Of a stretch of DNA of 6,209 nt, positions 5,030 through 6,209 are shown in pieces (the stretch's first letter is position 1; every line of letters starts with the position of its first letter). Below the pieces are notes generated by a model. That model was not told the origin of the DNA. It worked only from the letters and a program-made list of their open reading frames with translations, and did not search any database. The position numbers were made by a program, and so were the translations under genes. Source of the stretch: Gammaproteobacteria bacterium (GTDB lineage Bacteria > Pseudomonadota > Gammaproteobacteria > UBA1113); assembly GCA_019752835.1 (NCBI GenBank), contig JAIELR010000251.1:1-6209 (forward strand). The letters are read 5' to 3'.

Positions 5030-6209
5030 CTACTCATCAATTTCCATCACTAACAACGCCGCCTTTTCAATATCCGGCGCAAGAGGGCGCTCTTCTTCCC
5101 ATCTTGGAATATGCTTATTAACGTGCGCGACGATTTTTTCCAGCGCATCGCTGGAACGCAATGGACGACGAAATTCAATCCCTCGACAAGCGGCTAATAA
5201 AGCAATCGCTAAAATATATTGTGTATTTTCAACCATATCTTTTAACCGCCAAGCGGCGGCGGTTGCCATACTTACATGATCTTCTTGGTTGGCAGACGTT
5301 GGAATGGTATCCACACTGTACGGATGCGCCAATGATTTATTGGCACTGGTCAACGCTGCCGCAGTGACCTGCGCCACCATAAATCCTGAATGTAAGCCAG
5401 GGTCATCTGCTAAAAAAGCCGGTAATCCGTGATTAAAATGCACGTCCATTAACAGTGCAATTTGCCTTTCCACCAACGTACCTATTTCAGCTAATATAAT
5501 TGCCATGAAATCAGCGGCTTGAGCAATAGGAGCAGCATGAAAATTTCCACCCGACAAAATACTGTGTGTATCGCTAAAAATAAGAGGGTTGTCTGTCACC
5601 GCGTTGACTTCAATTGCCAAAATCGAATTGATATGAGTGAGATTATCCCAACATGTGCCTAAAACTTGCGGCATGCAACGCAAGCAATAAGGATCTTGAA
5701 CGCGAGGTGGTTTATTTTGCGTTATCTCGCTGTTGGCTAACAACTGTCTCAATCGCTCAGCGACTTTTTTTTGGCCAAGCTGGCCTCTTAATTCATGAAT
5801 TTCTGCTGAGAAAGGAATAACACACCCCATCGCCGCATCAAAACAAAGTGCACCAATTTTAATCGCTGCATTTAAGAGTTTTTTTGTCTTTAATAAATAA
5901 AACAAGGCGATTGCTGTGGAAACTTGTGTTCCATTCAAAAGGGCAAGCCCTTCTTTAGGGCAAAATGAGACACGATCGGCTCCAATGCATTGTAATGCTT
6001 CTTGTCCACTAATTGTTTTTGATTCAAAACGAGCCGATCCCTCGCCAATTAAAGGTAAAGATAAATGAGCCAATGGCGCTAAATCACCTGATGCACCCAC
6101 TGAGCCTTTTGCTGGAATACAAGGATAAATACGGTGATTATAAAAATCAGTCAGCATTTCGATAATAAGTGGTCTTACGCCAGAATATCCTCGAGCTAGG
6201 CTATTTATT
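5030..6209 (-). CDS. hutH: Histidine ammonia-lyase, 5' end cut by the window edge
   Basis: HutH converts L-histidine to trans-urocanate and ammonia, the first step of the cytoplasmic histidine utilisation pathway. The frame is open from the window edge (INSLARGYSGVRP upstream of the first ATG at 6157) to the TAG at 5030-5032, about 392 residues. Roughly the first 105 of the usual ~510 lie outside. The MIO cofactor-forming triad Ala-Ser-Gly is intact in GSVGASGDLAPLAHL (Ser codon 6091-6089). Other family blocks follow in order: KEGLALLNGTQ, QDPYCLRCMPQV, VNAVTDNPL, SGGNFHAAPIA and SVDTIPTSANQEDHVSMA. The C-terminus PDIEKAALLVMEIDE ends a few residues earlier than in Pseudomonas-type HutH, which is within normal variation. 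The ATG at 6157 is internal, not the true start. The gene converges on the cassette; no hutU or regulator is within the window. Confidence 0.97.
   Translation of the reverse strand, partial: INSLARGYSGVRPLIIEMLTDFYNHRIYPCIPAKGSVGASGDLAPLAHLSLPLIGEGSARFESKTISGQEALQCIGADRVSFCPKEGLALLNGTQVSTAIALFYLLKTKKLLNAAIKIGALCFDAAMGCVIPFSAEIHELRGQLGQKKVAERLRQLLANSEITQNKPPRVQDPYCLRCMPQVLGTCWDNLTHINSILAIEVNAVTDNPLIFSDTHSILSGGNFHAAPIAQAADFMAIILAEIGTLVERQIALLMDVHFNHGLPAFLADDPGLHSGFMVAQVTAAALTSANKSLAHPYSVDTIPTSANQEDHVSMATAAAWRLKDMVENTQYILAIALLAACRGIEFRRPLRSSDALEKIVAHVNKHIPRWEEERPLAPDIEKAALLVMEIDE

Noticed and set aside
4827..5279. 150-codon plus-strand open frame
   Set aside because: Its 3' half lies antisense to the conserved hutH C-terminus and its 5' part crosses the hairpin; it has no ribosome binding site and no family resemblance.
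1..6209. CRISPR array, tRNA, rRNA, IS transposase or integrase
   Set aside because: No regularly spaced repeats, cloverleaf, rRNA segments or transposase/integrase motifs were seen on either strand.

Overview
The window looks like a chromosomal stretch from a gammaproteobacterium, most likely in or near the Legionellales (Legionella/Coxiella-type). NuoN, the MoxR ATPase and histidine ammonia-lyase read as ordinary proteobacterial housekeeping proteins, base composition is moderately AT-rich, and a REP-type palindromic repeat pair is present. The lineage is an inference from protein flavour, not from a marker gene.

Layout: positions 1-84 hold degenerate GATCC-rich repeats abutting the 5' side of nuoN (about 76-1257, +). 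This nuoN keeps the catalytic antiporter-like core of complex I but lacks its first membrane helices. Positions 1258-1386 hold a double-hairpin REP/REPIN-like element (1285-1345). A complete MoxR-type AAA+ ATPase follows (1387-2370, +), without its usual DUF58/von Willebrand partners downstream. A visibly AT-richer, tightly packed three-gene cassette comes next (2442-4735, +): a TIGR04255-family protein, a helix-turn-helix protein and an unrecognised protein with an SQDCDI motif. It is preceded by an imperfect dyad (2395-2430) that looks like an operator. A 294-bp intergenic region contains a 57-nt near-perfect hairpin (4835-4891), probably a bidirectional terminator or a small palindromic element. 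The 3' part of hutH (histidine ammonia-lyase) runs in from the right edge on the minus strand (6209-5030), convergent with the cassette.

How the parts relate: nuoN, moxR and hutH are unrelated housekeeping functions (respiration, chaperone-like remodelling, histidine catabolism). The cassette sits between them like an inserted accessory module. Its sporadic-family gene, short intergenic gaps, own DNA-binding protein and upstream dyad fit a self-regulated accessory operon of the toxin-antitoxin or phage-defence kind. The sequence alone does not prove that role. This cassette is the best candidate here for an undescribed system.
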